In this document: piece by piece, positions 1-5,955 of the stretch
Numbering within the stretch: the stretch's first letter is position 1
Layout: every line of letters starts with the position of its first letter
From: JAAYDH01 sp964345825
GTDB taxonomy: Bacteria; Bacillota_I; Bacilli_A; RFN20; CAG-826
Length of the DNA stretch: 31,266 bases
Assembly (NCBI GenBank): GCA_964345825.1
Contig: CAYFSI010000011.1
Span: 1-31,266, forward strand
Direction of reading: 5' to 3'
Notes under the pieces: model-generated
What the model was told of the DNA's origin: nothing
Seen by the model: only the letters and a program-made list of their open reading frames with translations
Database searches by the model: none
Translations under genes and position numbers: made by a program

Positions 1-1121
1 TAGACACTTTCATGGTGTTGATATTCAAGGCGATCAACGGCGAAATCATTCCAAGACAATAAAGTAGAGAGATTGCCAATCGCATAAGGAGCAACATTAG
101 TGACATAAGAGACATATTCTTCTTGAATTGTAAGGGGTTGATAGGCAGGGTTTTCTGAAACAGAATACATCACTCCCATATAGAATATGGCGCGAGCAAG
201 TCTTCCTTTATCATAATCACCTGGTTCAAAGTTTTTATCGTCATAGGTGTAATCGCCAGTTACTGGACCAGTGCCATAGAATTCACTTTCAGTATTAGCG
301 ATGCCAAAATACTTATTTCCGCGAGAACCATTTCCATTCGAGGATGAAGCGAATAGATTATGGAAGTCTGTCGCTCTTCCTAACGTTCCTGTCGCCTCAC
401 TAGTTAATTTTCCAGTCATCAAAGATGCCGCGAAAGCGTGCTCTCTTTGCCAACCATTTCCTGAAGAATAAGTATCCGTTTTATCTTGATTAGTTGTGTC
501 GTAAACGACATCAACTTTTTCGAAATCATCGAGAGCTTGATCAGCGAATTGATTGGTTTCCCAGTTTGTGGGGGAGGCATAAGGAATGGCGTTATAGCCT
601 GTATGAAGAATTGTATATAATTTGTTCTTTAAGTCTTCGCCGTTTTCCCAAGTATTAATACCATCATAATAGTCATTATAAAAGTCAGTACCATAGGTAA
701 GAGTGCCGTCATCAAAGGCAACTTCAAAAGAAGTTAAGGTGCTAGATGATAGAGAAAGTTTCTCTGGAGCAACGATTGATATTGTATAAATGCCATCGGT
801 TACAGCACAGGCATTTCCTTCCAAATTGGTTAAAATACCTTCTGTATCAGAGGTGATAGAAGAGAAATCCCATGTATATTTGTCGGCCCCATTAGCTTGA
901 ATTTTGAATACATTTCCAGCATCAGCTTCAATTGATACTTCCCAAACATCTTCAGCGTTTTTAACTAAAGGGACTTCGGTTGTCCAGTTATTAGAAGCCG
1001 GAAAAGTTCCAATTACGCCTAAAGAAGTGAGATTTTCAACCTCTTCATGATAACCCCCATCACAAGCGGAAAGACTTAGCGCAATTAATGGAAATATTAA
1101 TAAATTTGAAATCTTTTTCAT
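1..1121 (-). CDS. Secreted endonuclease I family lipoprotein (3' end beyond window)
   Basis: The reading frame is open from an ATG at 1121 to the left edge (373 codons), so the C-terminus is missing. The N-terminus is a lipoprotein signal with lipobox LSAC, lipidated Cys20, so the protein should be anchored outside the membrane. Residues about 30-120 form a beta-rich domain with the look of SusE/SusF or starch-binding modules (motifs VIGTF, FKIQANG). The rest matches the Endonuclease_1 (EndA/NucM) family: QREHAFAAS with the catalytic His, then GRATDFHNL, SRGNKYFG, and FEPGDYDKGRLARAIFYMG. Such nucleases cut DNA or RNA non-specifically and probably salvage nucleotides. An AGGAG ribosome binding site precedes the ATG by about 6 bases. 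The gene is downstream of ftsZ but behind a terminator. The nuclease family is confident; the N-terminal domain assignment is tentative. Confidence 0.85.
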   Translation of the reverse strand, partial: MKKISNLLIFPLIALSLSACDGGYHEEVENLTSLGVIGTFPASNNWTTEVPLVKNAEDVWEVSIEADAGNVFKIQANGADKYTWDFSSITSDTEGILTNLEGNACAVTDGIYTISIVAPEKLSLSSSTLTSFEVAFDDGTLTYGTDFYNDYYDGINTWENGEDLKNKLYTILHTGYNAIPYASPTNWETNQFADQALDDFEKVDVVYDTTNQDKTDTYSSGNGWQREHAFAASLMTGKLTSEATGTLGRATDFHNLFASSSNGNGSRGNKYFGIANTESEFYGTGPVTGDYTYDDKNFEPGDYDKGRLARAIFYMGVMYSVSENPAYQPLTIQEEYVSYVTNVAPYAIGNLSTLLSWNDFAVDRLEYQHHESV

Positions 1122-1142
1122 GTGTTCTCCTATGTCGCGTTC

Positions 1143-1151
1143 ATTATCGCA
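1143..1151 (-). promoter_or_regulatory. Probable extended -10 promoter of the endonuclease gene
   Basis: On the minus strand TGC followed by GATAAT forms an extended -10 element. It leaves a leader of about 15 bases that just holds the AGGAG site. No good -35 hexamer is visible; the upstream side is the ftsZ terminator. Confidence 0.4.
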
Positions 1152-1166
1152 CATAAACGCGCAATA

Positions 1167-1192
1167 AAAAAGGGCAATTTAAAGCCCTTTTT
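1167..1192 (-). terminator. Rho-independent terminator of ftsA-ftsZ
   Basis: The stem AAAAGGGC pairs with GCCCTTTT around an 8-base AT-rich loop and is followed by a T tract in the minus direction. It lies about 20 bases after the ftsZ stop. The A run on the other side makes it nearly symmetrical, so it could act in both directions. Confidence 0.8.
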
Positions 1193-1213
1193 CGTATATA
1201 TTTTCTTTTAAAT

Positions 1214-2338
1214 TTAGTCTTTTAAGAAACTTGGTAAGATATCATCATCGATGTTAAGAGCTTCAGCTTTGCTCTCTTTATCTTTTTTAGTTTCATCTTC
1301 ATCATCATTATTGGCAACGAGAATCGCATTGCCATTTTCCCCTCGAGAAAGAGGAGTAACTGGTTGAGGGACAGAGAAGTTGACTTCATCTTCAAAATCG
1401 CTAGCGATGACACTGACGAGAATTTCATCATTCAATTGATCGTTGATGGCGACGCCGAATTTGACATCAATATCATGCCCTGATGCGTCAATCAGTAGGT
1501 TAACTGTCTCTTGGGCATCAAATAACGAAACGTTTCTGCCACAGGTAACAGCAACAATGGCTCGTTGAGCTCCATGAATGGAGGCTTCGAGTAATGGAGA
1601 GTTAATCGCATTGCTCGCAGCTTCTTTAGCGCGATTAGCCCCAGTTCCCATACCAAATCCGATTAAAGCAAGTCCAGAATTCTTTAAAGTATTGCTAACA
1701 TCAGCGAAATCGAGATTAATCACGGCAGGTAATAAAATTAAGTTAACAATTGTTTTAACTGATTGAGCCAAGACTTTATCGCTATCCGAGAAAGCTTCAC
1801 TGATTGGCGAGTTTCCTGCCGTCATGAGCAATTTGTCATTGCTGACAACGATGATAGAATCGACACAAGTCTTGAGTTTATTAAGTCCATCAATGGAATG
1901 AACAATACGTTTCTTTCCCTCAAAAGTGAATGGACGTGTGACAATGGCGATGACTAAAGCGCCAGCATCTTTGGCAATACGAGCGATAACAGGAGCCGCT
2001 CCAGTTCCGGTGCCACCTCCCATACCAGCCGCCACAAACACCATGTTGGCGTTGCCAACAATTTGTTTAATATCTTCAGCACTGGCTTCAGCAGCTTTCT
2101 CACCAATTTCGGGTTCTCCACCCGCTCCTAAGCCACCAGTGATTTCTTGTCCTAAGATGATACGATGGCTACTTTTGCTCGTTGAAAGGGCTTGCTTATC
2201 AGTATTAGCCACCCAAAATTCGACGTTATTAATCTCTTCATCAATCATGCGATTAACCGCGTTGTTTCCGGCTCCGCCTACGCCAATGACGACGATCTTA
2301 GCCGCTGGTTCGAAATTGTCTAAGTCATAGTTTTCCAT
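1214..2338 (-). CDS. ftsZ: Cell division protein FtsZ
   Basis: Tubulin-like GTPase that polymerises into the Z ring on the inner face of the membrane. All the diagnostic parts are present: the nucleotide-binding GVGGAGNN at residues 19-26, the tubulin signature GGGTGTG at 107-113, and the T7 synergy loop NLDFADV at 208-214 with its catalytic acidic residues. After a globular core of about 320 residues comes an acidic, charged linker. The last ten residues (DDILPSFLKD) look like the conserved C-terminal peptide that binds FtsA or SepF. At 374 residues the length is normal. A GGAG site sits 9 bases before the ATG. The gene follows ftsA by 12 bases, so the two are one transcript. Confidence 0.97.
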   Translation of the reverse strand: MENYDLDNFEPAAKIVVIGVGGAGNNAVNRMIDEEINNVEFWVANTDKQALSTSKSSHRIILGQEITGGLGAGGEPEIGEKAAEASAEDIKQIVGNANMVFVAAGMGGGTGTGAAPVIARIAKDAGALVIAIVTRPFTFEGKKRIVHSIDGLNKLKTCVDSIIVVSNDKLLMTAGNSPISEAFSDSDKVLAQSVKTIVNLILLPAVINLDFADVSNTLKNSGLALIGFGMGTGANRAKEAASNAINSPLLEASIHGAQRAIVAVTCGRNVSLFDAQETVNLLIDASGHDIDVKFGVAINDQLNDEILVSVIASDFEDEVNFSVPQPVTPLSRGENGNAILVANNDDEDETKKDKESKAEALNIDDDILPSFLKD

Positions 2339-2350
2339 AGAATTTCTCCT

Positions 2351-3553
2351 TTATTTTACCGGATCGCGGGTCACTTGACCGAATCGCGGATGGTTTTCAT
2401 CATATACGGAAGGAATCTGGGCATTGGCGAGTATCATACCCAAACAATTTGTAAAAGTGGGGTTTCTTGCTCCAAAGGAGCGAGGTGATATCACTTTGAC
2501 CGTATCACTTGGCACTTTTGGAGTAATATAATCTACTAAGCCATTTAGTTTAGCCCCTCCACCAACTAGTATCATTGGCAAAGTCTTATAAGCCGTTCCA
2601 TAATCGCTTAATAAATCATCAATTGCGGAGTTGAGTTGTTTTACGAATACTTCCAGTTCGGATTTAATCAAGGTATTGAATTCTTCGCGATGATGTTTGA
2701 TTTCGTGACCTTCGCCATCATCAGTTTTGCATACTGGAGCGCGGAAGTTCATCTCGCGTTTATCGATACCATAGAGGATTTTGTATTTTTCAGCATCGGC
2801 TTCGTTAATATTGAAGGCTTCGATGATTCTTTCAGTAACATGGTCTCCACCCCATTCAAAGGTGCGGGAAGCATAAAGGGTTTTATTTCCAATCAATGAC
2901 ACAGAGGTAATATCGGAACCGATATCAACCAAAATGTAATCGTTAGGAATATCACTATATGAAGCGAGGAGCTTGGCTGCCGCAAAAGGAGCGATTACTA
3001 ATCGTTTGACATTAATCTCTCCGGAATTTAATGCGGTTTGATAGGCATTAGGTATTTTGTTTGGCAGAGTGTGAACTTTTGCCACCATGCTAAGTGTGCC
3101 AGAAGATATTCCAATCGGAGGAAGCGTAAAAGAGCGACCTTGATCAAGAATATAGGTTTCTGGAATCACATCAATTAAACTGTTTTCCATCTCGCTAGAA
3201 GCATTTCTAATTAAAGCGTAGATATTGCGGATATCAATGGTGTTGATTTTGCTTTCTTCACCAATGACAGTTGTCACTTGTTTAGTTTCAAAGACATCAA
3301 GTCCGTAGGGCGGGAGGGCCAAAAGAGCTTCCGAAATCGTCAATTTGAGTTTAGCGGAAGGATCAGAGAAATCGTGCACTTCTTTAATACTTTGAGTTAA
3401 TTTTGCAAAATCTGAAAATTGTCCTGGCTCAACGATATGACCATAAGGTTTCGTTAAAGCGTAGAGAACATAGACTTGGCCATCGAGTTCATAGCCCACG
3501 ACTAATTTAAGTTTTTTGGAGCTAAATTCAATAGCTGCGACTGGTTTTTCCAT
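2351..3553 (-). CDS. ftsA: FtsA-like actin-fold cell division protein
   Basis: Actin/Hsp70-fold protein of the FtsA family, which normally ties FtsZ filaments to the membrane. The phosphate-2 motif ILVDIGSDIT is at residues 207-216, followed by WGGDHVTERI and the DAEKYKILYG stretch typical of FtsA. The adenosine motif ILVGGGAKL is at 328-336. Two features are odd. The phosphate-1 motif at 7-14 reads AIEFSSKK, where FtsA proteins usually have D-I-G-[ST]-S. The C-terminus after residue 380 is polar and proline-bearing and shows no amphipathic membrane-targeting helix. The ribosome binding site is weak. The gene has its own promoter and is followed 12 bases later by ftsZ. Family assignment is firm from sequence and position; membrane tethering by this protein alone is doubtful. 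Confidence 0.9.
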   Translation of the reverse strand: MEKPVAAIEFSSKKLKLVVGYELDGQVYVLYALTKPYGHIVEPGQFSDFAKLTQSIKEVHDFSDPSAKLKLTISEALLALPPYGLDVFETKQVTTVIGEESKINTIDIRNIYALIRNASSEMENSLIDVIPETYILDQGRSFTLPPIGISSGTLSMVAKVHTLPNKIPNAYQTALNSGEINVKRLVIAPFAAAKLLASYSDIPNDYILVDIGSDITSVSLIGNKTLYASRTFEWGGDHVTERIIEAFNINEADAEKYKILYGIDKREMNFRAPVCKTDDGEGHEIKHHREEFNTLIKSELEVFVKQLNSAIDDLLSDYGTAYKTLPMILVGGGAKLNGLVDYITPKVPSDTVKVISPRSFGARNPTFTNCLGMILANAQIPSVYDENHPRFGQVTRDPVK

Positions 3554-3574
3554 ATATATTTACCACTTGCACTT

Positions 3575-3603
3575 ATTCTATAAGGGTTTTCCTTTACTTA
3601 CAA
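3575..3603 (-). promoter_or_regulatory. Promoter of ftsA-ftsZ
   Basis: Minus-strand -35 TTGTAA (3598-3603), 17-base spacer, -10 TAGAAT (3575-3580). An overlapping reading, TTGTTG with TATAGA at 18 bases, is also possible. It separates ftsAZ transcription from the mraZ operon, which ends in a terminator just upstream. Confidence 0.55.
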
Positions 3604-3663
3604 CAATTAACTTAATGTTAAGGAATATTTATTTTATCTACTAGAAAACTACTAATTATTGAC

Positions 3664-3697
3664 CAAAAAAAGAAGCCGCTTGTTTAAGGCGACTTCT
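3664..3697 (-). terminator. Terminator of the mraZ-rsmH operon
   Basis: A nine-pair stem (AGAAGTCGC with GCGGCTTCT, one G-U pair) around a 9-base loop is followed by a run of seven T in the minus direction. It lies about 30 bases after the stop of the small membrane protein gene. Confidence 0.85.
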
Positions 3698-3724
3698 GCT
3701 ACTGACGTTATGGAGGACTTTCCG

Positions 3725-3940
3725 TCAGTCATTATAAGCGATGAGATTGATCTTTTGAGCGGGCTCTTCAGGGTTATTATCATCCGCTAAAGTTTGCTTT
3801 TCGGCGTAATTTTTGATTAAAACGTAGGTTGGGAAACCAATAGCTGCAACTAAGGAAGCAGATACGGCAACACCAATACAAAGTCGACGGATAAAATAGT
3901 AAATCCCTTTATGTCCGTTTTTTACTAATTTGTCTTTCAT
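3725..3940 (-). CDS. Small single-pass membrane protein in the FtsL position
   Basis: A 71-residue protein. The start is the ATG at 3940, preceded by AAGGAAG, which is embedded in the last codons of rsmH (stop at 3945-3947). A longer reading of this frame overlaps rsmH deeply and is not credible. Residues 1-20 are basic (N-terminus probably cytoplasmic), 21-43 form one hydrophobic helix, and the last 28 residues are acidic and polar, probably outside. In walled Firmicutes the gene after rsmH is ftsL, but FtsL has a longer extracytoplasmic coiled coil with a leucine zipper, absent here. It may be a degenerate FtsL or an unrelated division-associated membrane peptide. Its function is not recognised; the position between rsmH and ftsA suggests a role in division. 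Confidence 0.75.
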   Translation of the reverse strand: MKDKLVKNGHKGIYYFIRRLCIGVAVSASLVAAIGFPTYVLIKNYAEKQTLADDNNPEEPAQKINLIAYND

Positions 3941-3944
3941 AGTT

Positions 3945-4871
3945 TTACTTCCTTTCAATAATTCTAAGTTTGGCACTTTGACTACGAGGGTTGCTGGATA
4001 TTTCTTCTTCCGTGGCAACAATCGGTTTGCTGGATACGATTTGAAATTCTTTTTCTTCTTCCACCACTGGGCCATCGATACGATTGCCAGTTGTCGTTGA
4101 AATCTTCTTGAAGAATGATTTAACGATGCGGTCTTCTCCGGAATGGAAGGTGATGATGGTGAGTCGACCTCCGTGAGGTCTGAGAAGAGGAATAGCTTCA
4201 TCTAGTCCAGCAATGAGAGCGTTGATTTCATCATTCACCGCGATGCGAATGGCTTGGAAGACTTGTTTAGCGGGATGCCCCACTTTCTTCAGTTCTTTGC
4301 TCGGTTTGCTTTTCTTGATGATGTCCACTAATTCAAACGTTGTTTGAATAGGGGCAATTTCTCTTTGTTTGATGATGTTTCTGGCAATGCTTAACGCATA
4401 GCGTTCTTCGCCATAGTCTCTCATGATTCTTTCGAGTTCTTGTAGAGAGAAGGTGTTGATAATTTGATACGCTGTCAATGTTTGAGACTGATCCATTCTC
4501 ATGTCTAGAGGGGCATCAAGGCGGTAAGAGAAGCCACGATCTCCTTCATCGAATTGAGGAGAAGAAACGCCTAGATCCATGAGGATGCCATCGACATAAG
4601 TGATATTGTGTTGTTTCAACATTTCACCCATGTTTTTGAAGTTTGAATGAATGAGAGTGAATCGATCGCTGATTTTTGATAGTCGAACTTGTGATTCACG
4701 GATAGCTTCTTCATCTTGATCAAAGCCGATGAGATAACCTGTGGTCAATTTTTTAAGGATGACGGAGCTATGTCCCGCTCGACCGATAGTTAAATCAAGA
4801 TAGATTCCATCTGGTTTAATGTTTAAACCATCAATCGTTTCCTTTAGCAAGACAGGTATATGCTTGCCCAT
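3945..4871 (-). CDS. rsmH: 16S rRNA (cytosine(1402)-N(4))-methyltransferase RsmH (MraW)
   Basis: Transfers a methyl group from S-adenosylmethionine to N4 of C1402 in the decoding centre of 16S rRNA. The SAM-binding start LDLTIGRAGHS is at residues 25-35. The family block GILMDLGVSSPQFDEGDRGF lies at 95-114, with PLDMRMD at 121-127. At 308 residues it is full length. The N-terminal MGKHIPVLLKE matches the usual start of the family (H-x-P-V-L-L). The ATG lies 5 bases after the mraZ stop, and its ribosome binding site falls within the end of mraZ. The mraZ-rsmH pair is the conserved beginning of the bacterial dcw cluster. Confidence 0.97.
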   Translation of the reverse strand: MGKHIPVLLKETIDGLNIKPDGIYLDLTIGRAGHSSVILKKLTTGYLIGFDQDEEAIRESQVRLSKISDRFTLIHSNFKNMGEMLKQHNITYVDGILMDLGVSSPQFDEGDRGFSYRLDAPLDMRMDQSQTLTAYQIINTFSLQELERIMRDYGEERYALSIARNIIKQREIAPIQTTFELVDIIKKSKPSKELKKVGHPAKQVFQAIRIAVNDEINALIAGLDEAIPLLRPHGGRLTIITFHSGEDRIVKSFFKKISTTTGNRIDGPVVEEEKEFQIVSSKPIVATEEEISSNPRSQSAKLRIIERK

Positions 4872-4876
4872 AGTGA

Positions 4877-5305
4877 TTATTTCTCTTCGCCAAGACTTTC
4901 GGCGGTGTTTTCAAAGCCAGTGATGGCTGTCTTCTCATATTCTTCGTAAGCCTTGCGGTTCCATACTTCGATATGATCACCCATGCCGATGACGACGACT
5001 TCTTTACCAATTTGGAATTTCTCCAAAAGGAGAGAAGGTATTTGAACGCGTCCCGATTTATCGATTTCAAGCTCACTAACGGACGCTAATTGAACACGAA
5101 GATAATCGCGAGCGGTTTTTTTGTTAAAAGGTAAGGTGTTAAATTCGTGGACTAGTTTTTCGAACTCGCTGGCTTTATAGATGGATAGGGCTCCATCAAA
5201 ACCTTTCATGATGAAAACTTTGACGCCAGTCTCTTCTCTCATTTTACGAGGAATAACTAAGCGGCCTTTATCATCAAGAGTGTGAGCAAAACTACCAAAG
5301 AACAT
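4877..5305 (-). CDS. mraZ: Transcriptional regulator MraZ
   Basis: DNA-binding regulator of the division cluster that controls its own promoter and forms ring-shaped oligomers. It contains two AbrB-like half domains, each marked by the D-K-x-G-R core: DDKGRLVIP at residues 11-19 and DKSGRVQIP at 82-90. I chose the ATG at 5305, which gives MFFGSFAHTLDDKGR, the standard family N-terminus. An in-frame GTG at 5314 would add three residues but lies inside the operator repeats. At 142 residues the size is normal. Three direct repeats directly abut this start codon, so MraZ binding there could affect translation initiation sequences as well as transcription. Confidence 0.95.
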   Translation of the reverse strand: MFFGSFAHTLDDKGRLVIPRKMREETGVKVFIMKGFDGALSIYKASEFEKLVHEFNTLPFNKKTARDYLRVQLASVSELEIDKSGRVQIPSLLLEKFQIGKEVVVIGMGDHIEVWNRKAYEEYEKTAITGFENTAESLGEEK

Positions 5306-5335
5306 ATTTCCCACTATTTCCCACTTTCTTCCACT
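5306..5335 (-). promoter_or_regulatory. MraZ operator: three direct 10-bp repeats
   Basis: Reading the minus strand there are AGTGGAAGAA, AGTGGGAAAT and AGTGGGAAAT in immediate succession, ending exactly at the ATG of mraZ. Two copies are identical and the third differs at three positions. The GTGG cores recur every 10 bases, one helical turn. Known MraZ sites (TGGG repeats in E. coli, AAAGTG[T/G] repeats in Mollicutes) have the same architecture. Because the -10 box is only a few bases upstream, the repeats overlap the likely transcription start and the ribosome binding region. Confidence 0.85.
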
Positions 5336-5343
5336 GCACCACC

Positions 5344-5373
5344 ATTATAGACAAATAGAGTAAAATTGAGCAA
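5344..5373 (-). promoter_or_regulatory. Promoter of mraZ-rsmH operon
   Basis: Minus-strand -10 TATAAT (5344-5349) is a perfect consensus; the -35 is TTGCTC (5368-5373) at 18 bases. The predicted start of transcription falls at the edge of the MraZ repeats. Confidence 0.75.
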
Positions 5374-5402
5374 TGATTTTTTCTTAATTAAGATTAACCA
5401 AA

Positions 5403-5430
5403 AACAAAAAACTCCGCCCCTCGGCGAAGT
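5403..5430 (-). terminator. Terminator of pheS-pheT-DUF177
   Basis: Eight-pair stem ACTTCGCC/GGCGGAGT (one G-U pair) with a 4-base GAGG loop, then a T run in the minus direction. It lies about 35 bases after the DUF177 stop. Confidence 0.85.
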
Positions 5431-5440
5431 TCATATTTTT

Positions 5441-5456
5441 TAACATTATAATGTTA
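5441..5456. repeat. Perfect 16-bp palindrome
   Basis: TAACATTATAATGTTA is exactly self-complementary. It lies between the DUF177 stop codon and the operon terminator. It could be a protein site or a chance AT-rich palindrome. Confidence 0.6.
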
Positions 5457-5465
5457 ATATAATGC

Positions 5466-5954
5466 TTATTCTATTTTGACACTGTCTAGTTTTTCCCAAC
5501 GTGAATCAGTTTTTGTTTCCTTTTCTTTGAGATATTCTTCTTCAGTTAAAATCCGATAACCTTTCCCACTTTCGGGAAGTTTCTCGCCTTTTCCCACGAC
5601 TCGATTTGGAATGCGAGCCAAAATAATGCTGAGGATATGATTATCGATATCAAAGATGTTTTTGGGTTCATAGATCGCCCCTTCATCTTTTGGATCATCA
5701 GAGAAAATCAATTCATCGTGAGCTTTAATTGAAAGAGGGACATCTTGCAAAGAATATCCACTGATGGCGATGACTTCCGATTTGATATCAACGACAATAC
5801 GAAGAATTTTATCGTTTTGAAAAGCTTTGGCTTTCACTTGGCAAGAAGTAATTTTTCGAATAAAGACCGAATCAAATTTAGTCTTGCTGAAATCGATTTC
5901 TTCAGCAAAAGGAACTTCTTTATTGAGTGGAATGACTTGGCGATTAATCCTCAT
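5466..5954 (-). CDS. DUF177 (YceD) family protein
   Basis: A 162-residue protein of the YceD/DUF177 family, linked in other bacteria to 23S rRNA accumulation and ribosome assembly. It has the family shape: an N-terminal arm, a beta-rich middle (residues about 40-95), the acidic IFDIDNHILSIILARIP stretch, and the C-terminal D-S-R-W-E-K-L signature. The ATG follows the pheT stop by one base, and its GGAG ribosome binding site lies inside the last pheT codons, so translation is probably coupled. In most bacteria the next gene is rpmF (ribosomal protein L32). Here a terminator follows and no rpmF is present. Confidence 0.8.
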   Translation of the reverse strand: MRINRQVIPLNKEVPFAEEIDFSKTKFDSVFIRKITSCQVKAKAFQNDKILRIVVDIKSEVIAISGYSLQDVPLSIKAHDELIFSDDPKDEGAIYEPKNIFDIDNHILSIILARIPNRVVGKGEKLPESGKGYRILTEEEYLKEKETKTDSRWEKLDSVKIE

Positions 5955-5955
5955 G

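Noticed and set aside
1926..2330. 134-residue plus-strand frame opposite ftsZ
   Set aside because: Shadow of ftsZ, alanine- and proline-rich from the reverse of a conserved GTPase; no ribosome binding site or family.
3554..3575. A second MraZ operator upstream of ftsA
   Set aside because: AAGTGC and AAGTGG occur there but at a 7-base spacing and with only two copies, unlike the 10-base array at mraZ.
3725..3940. Calling the small protein FtsL
   Set aside because: Only the position fits. The extracytoplasmic part is about 28 residues with no leucine-zipper coiled coil.
3725..4201. A 158-residue reading of the small membrane protein frame
   Set aside because: Its first half overlaps rsmH in another frame and has low-complexity basic sequence. 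An ATG with a good ribosome binding site at 3940 gives a sensible 71-residue protein.
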